Source: Novosphingobium sp. 9U (lineage in GTDB: Bacteria; Pseudomonadota; Alphaproteobacteria; Sphingomonadales; Sphingomonadaceae). From it: a DNA stretch of 64,000 bases. Position numbers and translations under genes: made by a program. Under the pieces are notes generated by a model. It saw nothing but the letters and a program-made list of their open reading frames with translations, was not told where the DNA came from and did no database searches. The stretch lies in assembly GCF_902506425.1 (NCBI RefSeq), contig NZ_LR732469.1, positions 2,346,770 to 2,410,769 of the forward strand. The letters are read 5' to 3'. Shown here one piece after another: positions 8,597 to 16,859 of this stretch; the first letter of the stretch is position 1; every line of letters starts with the position of its first letter.

Positions 8597-9423
8597 GCAA
8601 CTGGACCGTCACCTCCCTGCGCATCGGCGAGCTGTACCTGCCTCACGGGGCAGGGCTGCAGCGCGACCCGATCCATGTCTGGCTTGCCCGTGACGGTCAG
8701 CACAATGTGCTGATCGACACTGGGATGGCCGACGTGGCGCTGGTCACCAAGCGACTCAAGGTCGAGGGCTGGGGTGGCGGTCACGCGACACTGACCAAGG
8801 TTCTGGCCGAAGAGGGCCTGACGCCCGGTGATATCGACCATATCGTCCTGACACACGGCCACTTCGACCATGCCGAGAACCTCGACTTGTTCCCGGACGC
8901 CTGCGTGGTGATCCAGCGAGACGAGATCTCGCACGCGGCGGATCCGGTGCCTTCGCAGCGGATCTATTACTGGGCCTCGACGATCGGCAATCTTGTCGCA
9001 CGCCGGCGGGGATCGCAGATCCGCGCGCTGGACGGCGACTGCGATCTGTTCGAGGGTTTCCGCATTCTCAAGGTGCCGAGCCACACGCCCGGCATGCAAG
9101 TGCCGATTATCACCACCGAGAAGGGCAAGGTGGCAGTCGCCTCGGACTTGGGCGACCACTATCGCTACTGGTATCCGGCCGACCCGCGCGCCACGGACCG
9201 CCCGCAGCGCTCGCTGTCCGACGCGTTCATGACCGGCAACATTCGCAGCGAAAGCGAGCGCGACTGGCAAGCGGCGATGCGCCGGGTTCGCGACGCTTCC
9301 GACATCGTCATCCCCGCCCATGACTTCCGCATTCCGGTCCGCGTGCCGGAGCAGTGGTTCGCAATCCCGGAATCGACCGCCGGCGACTTGGCTCACGAGC
9401 CGCCGCCGTCGCCGACCTCCTGA
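8593..9423 (+). CDS. Metallo-beta-lactamase-fold hydrolase
   Basis: A 276-residue MBL-fold protein. Metal motif THGHFDHAEN (HxHxDH, about residues 92-101), a later His in SHTPGMQV (about 168), an Asp in ASDLGDHYRYW (about 192) and a final His in PAHDF complete a plausible dinuclear site. The GTG start overlaps the DUF35 stop in a GTGA arrangement. The family includes lactonases (AiiA-like), glyoxalase II and thioesterases. Given the acyl-CoA neighbours it may open a lactone or hydrolyse a thioester; substrate is not visible. Confidence 0.88.
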   Translation: MSNWTVTSLRIGELYLPHGAGLQRDPIHVWLARDGQHNVLIDTGMADVALVTKRLKVEGWGGGHATLTKVLAEEGLTPGDIDHIVLTHGHFDHAENLDLFPDACVVIQRDEISHAADPVPSQRIYYWASTIGNLVARRRGSQIRALDGDCDLFEGFRILKVPSHTPGMQVPIITTEKGKVAVASDLGDHYRYWYPADPRATDRPQRSLSDAFMTGNIRSESERDWQAAMRRVRDASDIVIPAHDFRIPVRVPEQWFAIPESTAGDLAHEPPPSPTS

Positions 9424-9437
9424 AAGGCCTCCCGAGC

Positions 9438-10253
9438 ATGTCCTACGAAAACATCATCGTCGAGGTGAGCGACCGCATCGCCACTCTGACGCTCAACCGT
9501 CCCGACGCGATGAACGCGACCACCGATGGTCTCTATGGCGAGATGGCCGATGCGTTGCCCAAGCTGCGCAAGGATCCCGAAGTCTCGTGCGTTATTCTGA
9601 CCGGGGCAGGCCGGGGCTTCTGCGCCGGCGCCGACCTCAAAAACCGCCGTACCGACCTGACGCCGCTGCAGTTGAGCGCGCGTCACCGCTGGATTCTCAA
9701 GAACGTGCTGCAGCCGCTGCACGATATCGAGAAGCCAGTGATCGCCGCCGTTAACGGTGCGGCCGCGGGCGCCGGTGCGAACATGGTGCTCGCCTGCGAT
9801 TTCGCGATCGCCAGCGAGAACGCCAGCTTTACCCAGGCTTTCGCGAAAGTCGGCCTGGTGCCTGATCTGGGCGGCCTGTTCTTCCTGCAACGCGCCGTCG
9901 GGATCGCCCGGGCCAAGGAGCTCGCCTATTCCGCGCGCAAGGTGGCCGCGGCAGAGGCACTGGAACTCGGCCTCGTGCAGAAGGTCGTGCCACATGACGA
10001 GCTGCTGTCCACCGCACGCGAGATGGCGCTGGCGATCAGCCGAAATGCGCCAACCGCGATCGGCATGATGAAGACGCTGTTCAACAAGTCGCAATACGCC
10101 ACCTTCGACCAGATGGTCGAGTACGAGGCCTACGCGCAGACCGTCGCCTTTGTGTCGCCCGACTACATGGAAGGTGTGATGGCTTTCCGCGAGAAGCGTG
10201 CTCCCGAGTTCAAGGGCGGCGCCGCGCAGACCGACGACCAGACCTGGCGCTGA
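9438..10253 (+). CDS. Enoyl-CoA hydratase/isomerase family protein (PaaG-like)
   Basis: A 271-residue crotonase. Seen: the CoA/oxyanion region RGFCAGADLKNR (about residue 60), NGAAAGAGANMVLACD (about 108) and KVGLVPDLGGLFFL (about 140). The Asp in GLVPD with no Glu in the hydratase positions resembles PaaG-type isomerases rather than classical hydratases, so an enoyl-CoA isomerase role is as likely as hydration. ATG at 9438 follows the MBL stop by 14 nt with an AAAGG site upstream. Co-transcribed with the acyl-CoA dehydrogenase pair that follows. Confidence 0.9.
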   Translation: MSYENIIVEVSDRIATLTLNRPDAMNATTDGLYGEMADALPKLRKDPEVSCVILTGAGRGFCAGADLKNRRTDLTPLQLSARHRWILKNVLQPLHDIEKPVIAAVNGAAAGAGANMVLACDFAIASENASFTQAFAKVGLVPDLGGLFFLQRAVGIARAKELAYSARKVAAAEALELGLVQKVVPHDELLSTAREMALAISRNAPTAIGMMKTLFNKSQYATFDQMVEYEAYAQTVAFVSPDYMEGVMAFREKRAPEFKGGAAQTDDQTWR

Positions 10254-10266
10254 AGGGAGGCAGTCG

Positions 10267-11457
10267 ATGGACTTCAGCTATTCCCCCGATGAGGAAGATT
10301 TCCGCCAGCGCCTGCGCAGCTGGCTGAAGGACGCACTGCCGATCGGCTGGGGCGAGACCGTCTTCGAACCCGAGGACGAGGAGGAACGCTACATGTTCCG
10401 CCGCGACTGGGACCGTAAGCTGCACTCGGGCGGGTGGACCGGCATCAATTGGCCGATCGAATACGGCGGTCGGGGTGCTACCCTGGTCGAGCGGGCGATC
10501 TTCGCCGAGGAAATGGCGCGCGCGCGGGCTCCCGAAAGCCTGAACATCATCGGTCAGAACCTCGCCGGGCCGACGATCCTGACGTACGGCACGGAGGCGC
10601 AAAAGGCGCGCTTCCTGCCCAAGATCATCTCGTCGGACGAGATCTGGTGCCAGGGTTTCTCCGAGCCCAACGCCGGCTCCGACCTCGCATCGGTCCGCAC
10701 GCGGGCGGAGCGGCGTGGCGACAAGTTCATCGTCAATGGCCAGAAGATCTGGACCAGCTACGCACAGTTCTCGCAGTGGTGCTTCGCGCTGGTGCGGACG
10801 GACCCCGACGCGCCCAAGCACAAGGGCCTGAGCTTCCTACTGATCGACATGAGCAGCCCGGGCATCTCGATCCGGCCATTGCGCCAGATCTCGGGCGAAA
10901 GCGAGTTCAACGAGACCTTCTTCGACGATGTCGAGGTGCCGATCGAGAACCTCGTCGGCGAGGTCAACGAGGGCTGGAAGATCGCCATGACCACGCTCGC
11001 CTACGAGCGCGGTCCGGAGGATTGCCTCGGTCGCCAGATCCGGTTCAAGCAGGAGTTGGAGCATCTGATCGATGTTGCGGCTGAGACGCCGCGTCAGGAC
11101 GGGGTCCTGACCGACGATCCGTTGGTGCTCGAAAAGCTCGGCCGCTCGATCGTCGAAGTCGAAGCCATGCGCCTTGCCGCCCTGCGCAGCTTCAGCCGCT
11201 ACCTGCACGGCGAGAGCCGCGGACCCGACGCCTCGATCATCAAGCTGTACTGGAGCCACGCGGCGCAGCGCATGTATGAAAATGCGCTCGACATCCTGGG
11301 CCCGGAGGCGGTGATATCCGGCAACGATCCGCAGGCAGCCGCCGGCGGCAGGTTCCAGATGAGCTACCTGCAGTCCAAGGCCTTCACGATCTACTCCGGC
11401 TCTTCGGAGATCCAGCGCAACATCATTGGCGAGCGGTTGCTCGGCCTGCCGCGCTGA
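10267..11457 (+). CDS. Acyl-CoA dehydrogenase, large subunit type
   Basis: About 396 residues, FAD-dependent acyl-CoA dehydrogenase. Seen: QGFSEPNAGSDLASV and VNGQKIWTS (FAD/substrate beta domain, about residues 130-165), an ITTL-like helix TTLAYERG, and C-terminal IYSGSSEIQRNIIGERLLG. Start ATG at 10267 has a strong GGGAGG 6-7 nt upstream. It is immediately followed by a second, shorter and divergent acyl-CoA dehydrogenase; such pairs form alpha2-beta2 heterotetramers in steroid side-chain oxidation (FadE26/27, FadE28/29 type). I infer a heteromeric dehydrogenase for a bulky or branched acyl-CoA. Confidence 0.93.
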   Translation: MDFSYSPDEEDFRQRLRSWLKDALPIGWGETVFEPEDEEERYMFRRDWDRKLHSGGWTGINWPIEYGGRGATLVERAIFAEEMARARAPESLNIIGQNLAGPTILTYGTEAQKARFLPKIISSDEIWCQGFSEPNAGSDLASVRTRAERRGDKFIVNGQKIWTSYAQFSQWCFALVRTDPDAPKHKGLSFLLIDMSSPGISIRPLRQISGESEFNETFFDDVEVPIENLVGEVNEGWKIAMTTLAYERGPEDCLGRQIRFKQELEHLIDVAAETPRQDGVLTDDPLVLEKLGRSIVEVEAMRLAALRSFSRYLHGESRGPDASIIKLYWSHAAQRMYENALDILGPEAVISGNDPQAAAGGRFQMSYLQSKAFTIYSGSSEIQRNIIGERLLGLPR

Positions 11458-11477
11458 GCGCATAACAGGGGTCAAAT

Positions 11478-12614
11478 ATGGATTTCGCCTTCAATGAGGA
11501 GCAGCGCAGCCTCGGCGAGACGGTCGCCAAGGTGCTGGCCGATTTCCCGGCGCTGACGGGACCCGATCCCGAGCGCGGGCAGGACGACGCGGCCTGGCAG
11601 GCTCTTGCCGAGCTCGGACTGTTCTCGCTGCTGGTGAGCGAGGCTGACGGTGGCGTCGGCCTGACGCTGATCGACGTTGCGCTTGCGGTAGAGGCGCTGG
11701 GCAGTGGCCTTGCACCCTCGCTGGTCGCGTCGACGCTGATAGCCACCGAACTGCTCAACCGTTTCGGCACGGCCACTCAAAAGGCCAAGTTCCTGCCGCA
11801 GGTCGCTGCCGGTGAACTGCGGATCGCGATCGCGGCGGCCGAGGCGGGCGTGGGCGACGCTCCCGGTGCTGTGGCTTGCAGCTCGACCGGTGGAAGGTTG
11901 AGCGGAACCAAGATTGCAGTTGCCGGTGCAGTCGATGCGGACTTGCTGCTGGTTCTCGCCAAGGGCGAGGCAGGCCCCGCGCTGATCCTGGTCGATCCAA
12001 CGGCTTCTGGAGTCACGATCCGTGAGCATGAAGCGCTCGATCCCTCTGCTGGGCTGTGCGAGGTGCGCCTTGCCGATGTCGCCGTCGAAAGCACGGCCAT
12101 CTTGGGGCAAGGCTCGGCAGGAGAAGCGGTTGAGACGCTGATCGATGTCGCTGCTACCTTCCATGCTGGCATGGCGATGGGCATCGCTGCGCGAATGCAG
12201 GACCTTGCGGTTGAGTACGCCAAGACACGGCAGCAATTCGGCCAGGCAATCGGCGCGTTTCAGTCGATCAAGCACCGCTGTGCCGACATGGCCGTGGCGG
12301 TCGAGGTGGGCAGGGCGACCGCATACTACGCATTCTGGGCTTGCACCGGCAACGAGCCTGACCGTTCGCGCAGTGCTTCGGCTGCCAAAGCCTACTGCTC
12401 AGAGATCGCGCGAGACGTGTGCAACGATGCGATTCAGATCCACGGCGGTATGGGTTTCACCTGGGAGCTTGGCCTGCATCGCTATCTGCGCCGCGCCAAG
12501 GTGATCGAACACGCGTTCGGCGGTCGTGCGTGGCACTATGCCCGTGTCACCACCGAGACGCTGGCGATGCGCGGCGACACCGGCGAGGCGTTGCCAGAGC
12601 GCCGGGTGGCTTGA
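11478..12614 (+). CDS. Acyl-CoA dehydrogenase, partner subunit type
   Basis: A 378-residue acyl-CoA dehydrogenase homologue, divergent in its N-terminal and middle domains; the usual FSEPxAGSD segment is replaced by an AAAEAGVGDAPGAV stretch. The C-terminal domain is well kept: YAKTRQQFGQAIGAFQSIKH, DAIQIHGGMGFTWE and RRAKVIEHAFGG. This is the pattern of the non-identical subunit of heteromeric ACADs. It follows the preceding gene by 20 nt and precedes the biotin carrier gene by 1 nt. Confidence 0.92.
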   Translation: MDFAFNEEQRSLGETVAKVLADFPALTGPDPERGQDDAAWQALAELGLFSLLVSEADGGVGLTLIDVALAVEALGSGLAPSLVASTLIATELLNRFGTATQKAKFLPQVAAGELRIAIAAAEAGVGDAPGAVACSSTGGRLSGTKIAVAGAVDADLLLVLAKGEAGPALILVDPTASGVTIREHEALDPSAGLCEVRLADVAVESTAILGQGSAGEAVETLIDVAATFHAGMAMGIAARMQDLAVEYAKTRQQFGQAIGAFQSIKHRCADMAVAVEVGRATAYYAFWACTGNEPDRSRSASAAKAYCSEIARDVCNDAIQIHGGMGFTWELGLHRYLRRAKVIEHAFGGRAWHYARVTTETLAMRGDTGEALPERRVA

Positions 12615-12615
12615 G

Positions 12616-13134
12616 ATGGCTGACACGAACGCCTCTGGCGACGACCGTCTGCTTCGTGACCTCGAACTCCTGAACGAGCTGTTCGCGCAAGGCGGCTACA
12701 AGGAGCTGCGCGTCGTTGGCCCCAACGTCAGCGTGCTGCTGTCGGCACAGGCGCAGAGCGCCTCCGTGCTTCAGTCGGGCGGCAATGCGCTCGCGCCGCT
12801 GCCGGCGTTCAGTGCCTCGACCGTACAGGCTGCCGCAGCTTCGCAACCTGCTCCGGCTGCGGCGCCGGCCAGCAAGGGAGCGATCGATCCCGCTTGGGTC
12901 GCGGTCAATGCGCCGAACCTGGGTACCTTCTACCGCTCACCCAAGCCCGGCTCTCCGGCCTTCGTGGAAGTCGGGCAGAAGGTTGCCGTGGGAACCGAGC
13001 TGTGCCTGATCGAGGTGATGAAGCTGTTCACCTCCGTCCGCGCTGAAGTTGCCGGCACCATCCGCCACATCGCCGCGGCCGACGCCGAACTGGTCGATGG
13101 CGGACAGCCGCTGCTCTACATCGAACAAGAATAA
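12616..13134 (+). CDS. Biotin carboxyl carrier protein (AccB-like) 1
   Basis: A 172-residue carrier. An N-terminal alpha-beta segment (LLNELFAQGGYKELRVV) resembles AccB, then an Ala/Pro-rich linker (about residues 60-90), then a biotinyl domain with PNLGTFYRSPKPGSPAFVEVG and the biotinylation site IEVMKLF, Lys about residue 136. The usual AMKM is VMKL here. ATG at 12616 lies 1 nt after the dehydrogenase stop; the longer frame from 12526 is rejected. It sits directly before the carboxyltransferase gene. A close paralogue occurs at 22904 next to the biotin carboxylase. Confidence 0.92.
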   Translation: MADTNASGDDRLLRDLELLNELFAQGGYKELRVVGPNVSVLLSAQAQSASVLQSGGNALAPLPAFSASTVQAAAASQPAPAAAPASKGAIDPAWVAVNAPNLGTFYRSPKPGSPAFVEVGQKVAVGTELCLIEVMKLFTSVRAEVAGTIRHIAAADAELVDGGQPLLYIEQE

Positions 13135-13172
13135 CGCTGGGCGGCCGCCAGAGCCGCCAGGAGACATTGCTG

Positions 13173-14627
13173 ATGGCCCATATCCAGTTCCTCGACGAAA
13201 CCATGCGCGATGGCCAGCAGAGCCTGTGGGGCCTGCGCATGCGCGCCGGCATGGCGCTGCCCGTCTCGCCGCTGCTCGACCGTACCGGCTTCACCACCAT
13301 TGACCTGACAGGCGGCGGCATGCTCGACGTGCTGACGCGCTATTGTCAAGAGAACTACTGGGAGGGTCTCGACCTCCTGGTCGCCTCGATGCCCAACACG
13401 CCGGTGCGGGCGGGCCTTCGTGCAAACGCCAACGTCACCTTCAGCGTCAGCCCAAAGGCGCTGATGGACCTGTGGGTGCGCCGCCTGTGCGCGCACGGCG
13501 TGCGCTCGTTCTGGATTTACGACGTGCTGTTCGGCATCGACAACATGCTGCGGCTCGCCAAGGTCGCGAAGGAATCGAACGCGCAAGTCGCCGCGGCGGT
13601 GATGTTCGCGCTCTCGCCGGTGCACACCAACGAGTACTTCGCCGAGAAGGTGCGCATCCTCGCCGCCAGCCCGGACGTCGATAGCATCCTGCTCTACGAC
13701 ACGGCAGGCGTGCTGGAGAAGGAGCGCCTAGTTGGCCTGCTCCCCGGCATCGTCGCCGCGGCGAACGGCAAGCCGATCGAGTTCCACGCCAACAACCTGC
13801 TCGGCATGTCGGCCAAGGCGTACCTCGATGCGGTCGACCTCGGCGTTTCGGTGCTGCACACCGCGAGCAAGCCGATGGCGAACGGGCCTTCGGTGCCCTC
13901 GACCGAGATCATGGTGCGCAACATCGAGCTGAAGGGACACACCCATTCGCTCGACACCAGCCTGCTCCAGCCGGTTGCCGACCACTTCCGTGCGGTCGGG
14001 AAGGCGGCTGGCTTCCTGGTCGACCAGTACGCCGAGTACGACGCCTTCTCCGAAGAGCATCAGATCCCCGGCGGCATGATGGGCACGTTCAAGGCCCAGC
14101 TCGACATGCACAAGATGACCGACCGCCTGTCGGACGTGCTCGACGAAGTCGCCGCCGTGCGCCGCGATCTTGGCTATCCGGGCATGGCGACCCCGTTCAG
14201 CCAGCTGGTCGGTATCCAGGCGGTGCTCAACGTCGTCACCGGCAAGCGCTACGGCACCGTACCTGACGAGGTCGTTCAATACGCAGCGGGCTTCTACGGC
14301 GACACCGTGGCACCGGTCGATCCCGAGGTCATGGACCGCATCATGAGCAGCCCGCGCGCCAAGGAAGTGCTCGACAACCCGCCGCCCGATCCCGATCTCG
14401 AGACCCTGGAAAAGCAGTACGGGACCACCGACCCGGACGAGCTGATCTTGCGCGCATCGGTGCCGCAAGCTGACATCGACAAGATGCGTGCGGCAGGTCC
14501 GGTACGCCGTGACTACCCGCTGCTCTCGACGCCCGAACTGGAGCAGGTGCGCAAGCTGATGGGTGTTGCGACGATGCCGGTCGTGGAGATCAAGTCGGCC
14601 GGGCTCGAGCTGTCGCTGCGCCGCTGA
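13173..14627 (+). CDS. Biotin-dependent carboxyltransferase, pyruvate carboxylase/5S type, altered metal site
   Basis: About 484 residues: an N-terminal HMGL-like TIM barrel (to about 290) plus a PYC/OADA conserved C-terminal region (about 300-470), the layout of transcarboxylase 5S, oxaloacetate decarboxylase alpha and pyruvate carboxylase CT domains. Seen: DETMRDGQQSLWGLRMRAG matching the family start DTTxRDAHQS. The metal-site motifs are unusual: where relatives have the carbamylated Lys (KDMAG) this protein has Tyr175 in LLYDTAG, and the HxH metal pair reads HAN (His205, Asn207). Start ATG 13173 has AGGAG upstream. With the carriers and biotin carboxylase of this window it probably forms a carboxylase whose substrate may not be pyruvate. 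Confidence 0.87.
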   Translation: MAHIQFLDETMRDGQQSLWGLRMRAGMALPVSPLLDRTGFTTIDLTGGGMLDVLTRYCQENYWEGLDLLVASMPNTPVRAGLRANANVTFSVSPKALMDLWVRRLCAHGVRSFWIYDVLFGIDNMLRLAKVAKESNAQVAAAVMFALSPVHTNEYFAEKVRILAASPDVDSILLYDTAGVLEKERLVGLLPGIVAAANGKPIEFHANNLLGMSAKAYLDAVDLGVSVLHTASKPMANGPSVPSTEIMVRNIELKGHTHSLDTSLLQPVADHFRAVGKAAGFLVDQYAEYDAFSEEHQIPGGMMGTFKAQLDMHKMTDRLSDVLDEVAAVRRDLGYPGMATPFSQLVGIQAVLNVVTGKRYGTVPDEVVQYAAGFYGDTVAPVDPEVMDRIMSSPRAKEVLDNPPPDPDLETLEKQYGTTDPDELILRASVPQADIDKMRAAGPVRRDYPLLSTPELEQVRKLMGVATMPVVEIKSAGLELSLRR

Positions 14628-14651
14628 TCGTCGATATTCGGGGACAAGGGG

Positions 14652-14674
14652 AGGGGCGCCAGGTTGGCGCCCCT
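14652..14674. terminator. Bidirectional hairpin terminator
   Basis: Perfect 10-bp stem AGGGGCGCCA / TGGCGCCCCT with a 3-nt loop GGT, followed on the + strand by TTCTCGTTTC. It lies in the 55-nt gap between the convergent carboxyltransferase and short-chain dehydrogenase stops and probably ends both transcripts. Confidence 0.8.
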
Positions 14675-14682
14675 TTCTCGTT

Positions 14683-15432
14683 TCAAAGAGCGGTCAGGCC
14701 GCCGTCGATAATGTACTCCGTGCCGGTGATGAAGCCGGCCTCGTCGGAAGCCAGGAAGACGACGAGGTTCGAAACATCCTCGACCTCGCCGACGCGCTTG
14801 ATTGGCACGGAGCCGCTGGCGATGCCGATCTGCTCCTCGTCGAGCGCTGCGGTCATCATTGGCGTACGGATGTAGCCAGGGTGGACCGAGTTCGCGCGGA
14901 TCTTGTGCTCGCCATATTCGATGGCGACCTGCTTGGTGATGCCGCGCACTGCGAACTTGCTCGCGGCATAGGCGACGTTCGGCGTGCCATAGATCGCAAC
15001 GATGCCGGAAATGGAAGATACATTGACGATCGAGCCGCCGCCTGCGCGGATCATCGAGGGTACGACATGCTTGGTCCCCAGGAACACCGATGTCTGATTG
15101 ATCCGGCACACCGTCTCGAAGGCCGCCAGGGAAAGCTCGGCCGCTTTCTCGCCCGGGCCCAAGATGCCGGCGTTGTTCACCAGCACGGAAACCGGGCCAA
15201 ACTTTTCTTCGGCTTTGGCGACTGCATGTGCCCAATCGTCTTCCGACCCGACGTCGTGGCGCACGAACAGCGATCGCTCGCCAAGCTCTGCCTCCAACGC
15301 GGCCCCCGCTTCGGCGTTGATGTCGGTAAACACGGTGAAAGCGCCTTCAGCCACGAACCTGCGCGCGTGCTCCGCGCCCATGCCCTGTGCCGCACCGGTG
15401 ATGATTGCGACCTTGCCATCCAGTCTGTTCAT
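14683..15432 (-). CDS. Short-chain dehydrogenase/reductase (hydroxysteroid-dehydrogenase-like)
   Basis: A 249-residue classical SDR. Motifs: TGAAQGMGAEH (cofactor), NNAG, catalytic Ser in NVSSISG, YxxxK as YAASK, and HPGYIRTPM. The Asp after the second strand (FTDIN) favours NAD(H). The TGAAQGMGxxHA signature is common in 3-alpha/20-beta-hydroxysteroid-type and alicyclic alcohol dehydrogenases. It is a clear paralogue of the gene at 19440. A single-gene unit with the operator 15447-15465 immediately upstream and the P450 in the opposite direction, consistent with oxidising the alcohol made by the P450 (inference). Confidence 0.92.
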   Translation of the reverse strand: MNRLDGKVAIITGAAQGMGAEHARRFVAEGAFTVFTDINAEAGAALEAELGERSLFVRHDVGSEDDWAHAVAKAEEKFGPVSVLVNNAGILGPGEKAAELSLAAFETVCRINQTSVFLGTKHVVPSMIRAGGGSIVNVSSISGIVAIYGTPNVAYAASKFAVRGITKQVAIEYGEHKIRANSVHPGYIRTPMMTAALDEEQIGIASGSVPIKRVGEVEDVSNLVVFLASDEAGFITGTEYIIDGGLTAL

Positions 15433-15446
15433 ATTGCCTCTCTCAA

Positions 15447-15465
15447 ATCCGACTCTTCATCGGTA
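15447..15465. promoter_or_regulatory. Inverted repeat, probable TetR operator copy 2
   Basis: ATCCGA-CTCTTCA-TCGGTA. It begins 15 nt upstream of the dehydrogenase start (15432) and lies in the divergent region shared with the P450 gene (15589). In the dehydrogenase orientation the arm runs directly into the ribosome binding site (TCGGATTTGAGAGAGG), the same geometry as copies 3 and 5. Confidence 0.7.
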
Positions 15466-15588
15466 AAACTTGTTGCAAGCAGCCAATACCGCTTGATCAT
15501 TGCGGCATAGCATGGAAAAAAGCCGAGGAAAGTTTCTTTTATCGCACCTGCTGCAAGGGCGGGGCAGAGATCTTCCGGAGAGTTGAGT

Positions 15589-16824
15589 ATGGAAATCGGA
15601 GCGCTCAATCCTAGCGATGTCCTGGCCCACGCGAGGCCGGCGAACGTGCCCGAAGACCGGGTGTTCGACTTCGACATCTACCGCGACATTCCCGAGGGCA
15701 TAGACTTCCATCAGTTCTGGTTCGACCTGATGAAGACGGTGCCGCACCCGCTGATGTGGACTCCGCACAACGGTGGACACTGGGTGTCACTGCGTGGAGA
15801 AGCGTCGGATGTGGTGATGTCCGACTCGGAGCGGTTCTCGAACCACACCGTGCTGGTCCCCAAGGAGACTGCAGGCGAAGCGTATCGCCTGATCCCGCTT
15901 TCGCTCGACCCGCCCGAGCATCGCCCGTTCCGCAACCTCCTGAACGAGAACCTGGGGCCCAAGCCGCTCAAGCCGATGGAAGGCGCCATCGTCGATCTCA
16001 CTGTCGAACTGATCGAAAGCTTCGCGTCCAAGGGCGAGTGCAACTTCGTCCATGACTTCGCCGAGCAGCTGCCGGTCACCATCTTCATGATGCTAGTCGA
16101 TCTGCCGCTCGCCGATTTGCCCAAGCTCAAGCACCTGGCCGACCAGTTCACCCGACCCGACGGGTCGATGACTTACCCAGAAGTGCTGACCGCCTTCCGC
16201 GATTATCTGACGCCAGTCATTGCGGAGCGTCGCAACGGTGGCGGCGAGGATATGATCAGCCGCATGGTGAGCAGCCGCATCGATGGGCGTGAGCTGACCG
16301 ACATCGAGGCGCTGAACATTTGCACCCAGGTGCTTGTCGGCGGGCTCGATACCGTGGTCAACATGCTCGGGTTCACGTTTTCCTATCTCGCGCGGGACCA
16401 GAAGCTGCGTCAGGCGATCGCCGCAGACCCTGCGCTGATCAACGACGCGCTACTCGAATTCTTCCGTCGCTTCCCAGTGGTCTCGTCGGCCCGCGAAGTA
16501 CGCGACGATGTCGAGTTCGAGGGCGTGACGCTCGCAAAGGGCGACATGGTCATGTCACCGACGATCGTGGTCGCCATGGACACCGACGCTGGCGAAGATC
16601 CGCTCGACTTCCGCCTGAACCGCCCCGGCCGCAAGCACTCCACCTTTGGCAAGGGTTCGCACACCTGCCCGGGTGCCCACCTTGCGCGCATGGAGATGAA
16701 GATCGTGTTGCGCGAGTGGTTTGCGCGGATTCCCGAGTTCCGCTTGGCCGACGATGCGCCGCTCAGCTACACCAACGGCATCGTCGGCAGCGTCAAGCCG
16801 TTCCGACTGGTCTGGGACGTCTAA
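15589..16824 (+). CDS. Cytochrome P450
   Basis: A 411-residue bacterial class I P450 (soluble, no membrane anchor). Seen: I-helix oxygen-activation motif GGLDT (about residue 251; usual AGxDT), K-helix ExxR as EFFR, and the heme-binding loop FGKGSHTCPGAHLAR with axial Cys about residue 360. ATG at 15589 is preferred because GGAG lies 9 nt upstream; TTG at 15583 is too close. It needs a ferredoxin and reductase, neither encoded in this window. Divergent from an SDR and under the shared operator; probably the initial hydroxylase of the regulon. The CYP family cannot be assigned by eye. Confidence 0.95.
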   Translation: MEIGALNPSDVLAHARPANVPEDRVFDFDIYRDIPEGIDFHQFWFDLMKTVPHPLMWTPHNGGHWVSLRGEASDVVMSDSERFSNHTVLVPKETAGEAYRLIPLSLDPPEHRPFRNLLNENLGPKPLKPMEGAIVDLTVELIESFASKGECNFVHDFAEQLPVTIFMMLVDLPLADLPKLKHLADQFTRPDGSMTYPEVLTAFRDYLTPVIAERRNGGGEDMISRMVSSRIDGRELTDIEALNICTQVLVGGLDTVVNMLGFTFSYLARDQKLRQAIAADPALINDALLEFFRRFPVVSSAREVRDDVEFEGVTLAKGDMVMSPTIVVAMDTDAGEDPLDFRLNRPGRKHSTFGKGSHTCPGAHLARMEMKIVLREWFARIPEFRLADDAPLSYTNGIVGSVKPFRLVWDV

Positions 16825-16830
16825 TCTGGT

Positions 16831-16859
16831 GGGCCAGCCTCCTTACGGGAGGCCGGCCC
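16831..16859. terminator. Hairpin between convergent P450 and tetR
   Basis: GGGCCAGCCTCC pairs with GGAGGCCGGCCC around a short TTACG loop: 12-bp stem with one A-C mismatch. It fills the 35-nt gap between the stop codons of two convergent genes. No strong T-tract follows, so efficiency is uncertain. Confidence 0.6.
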
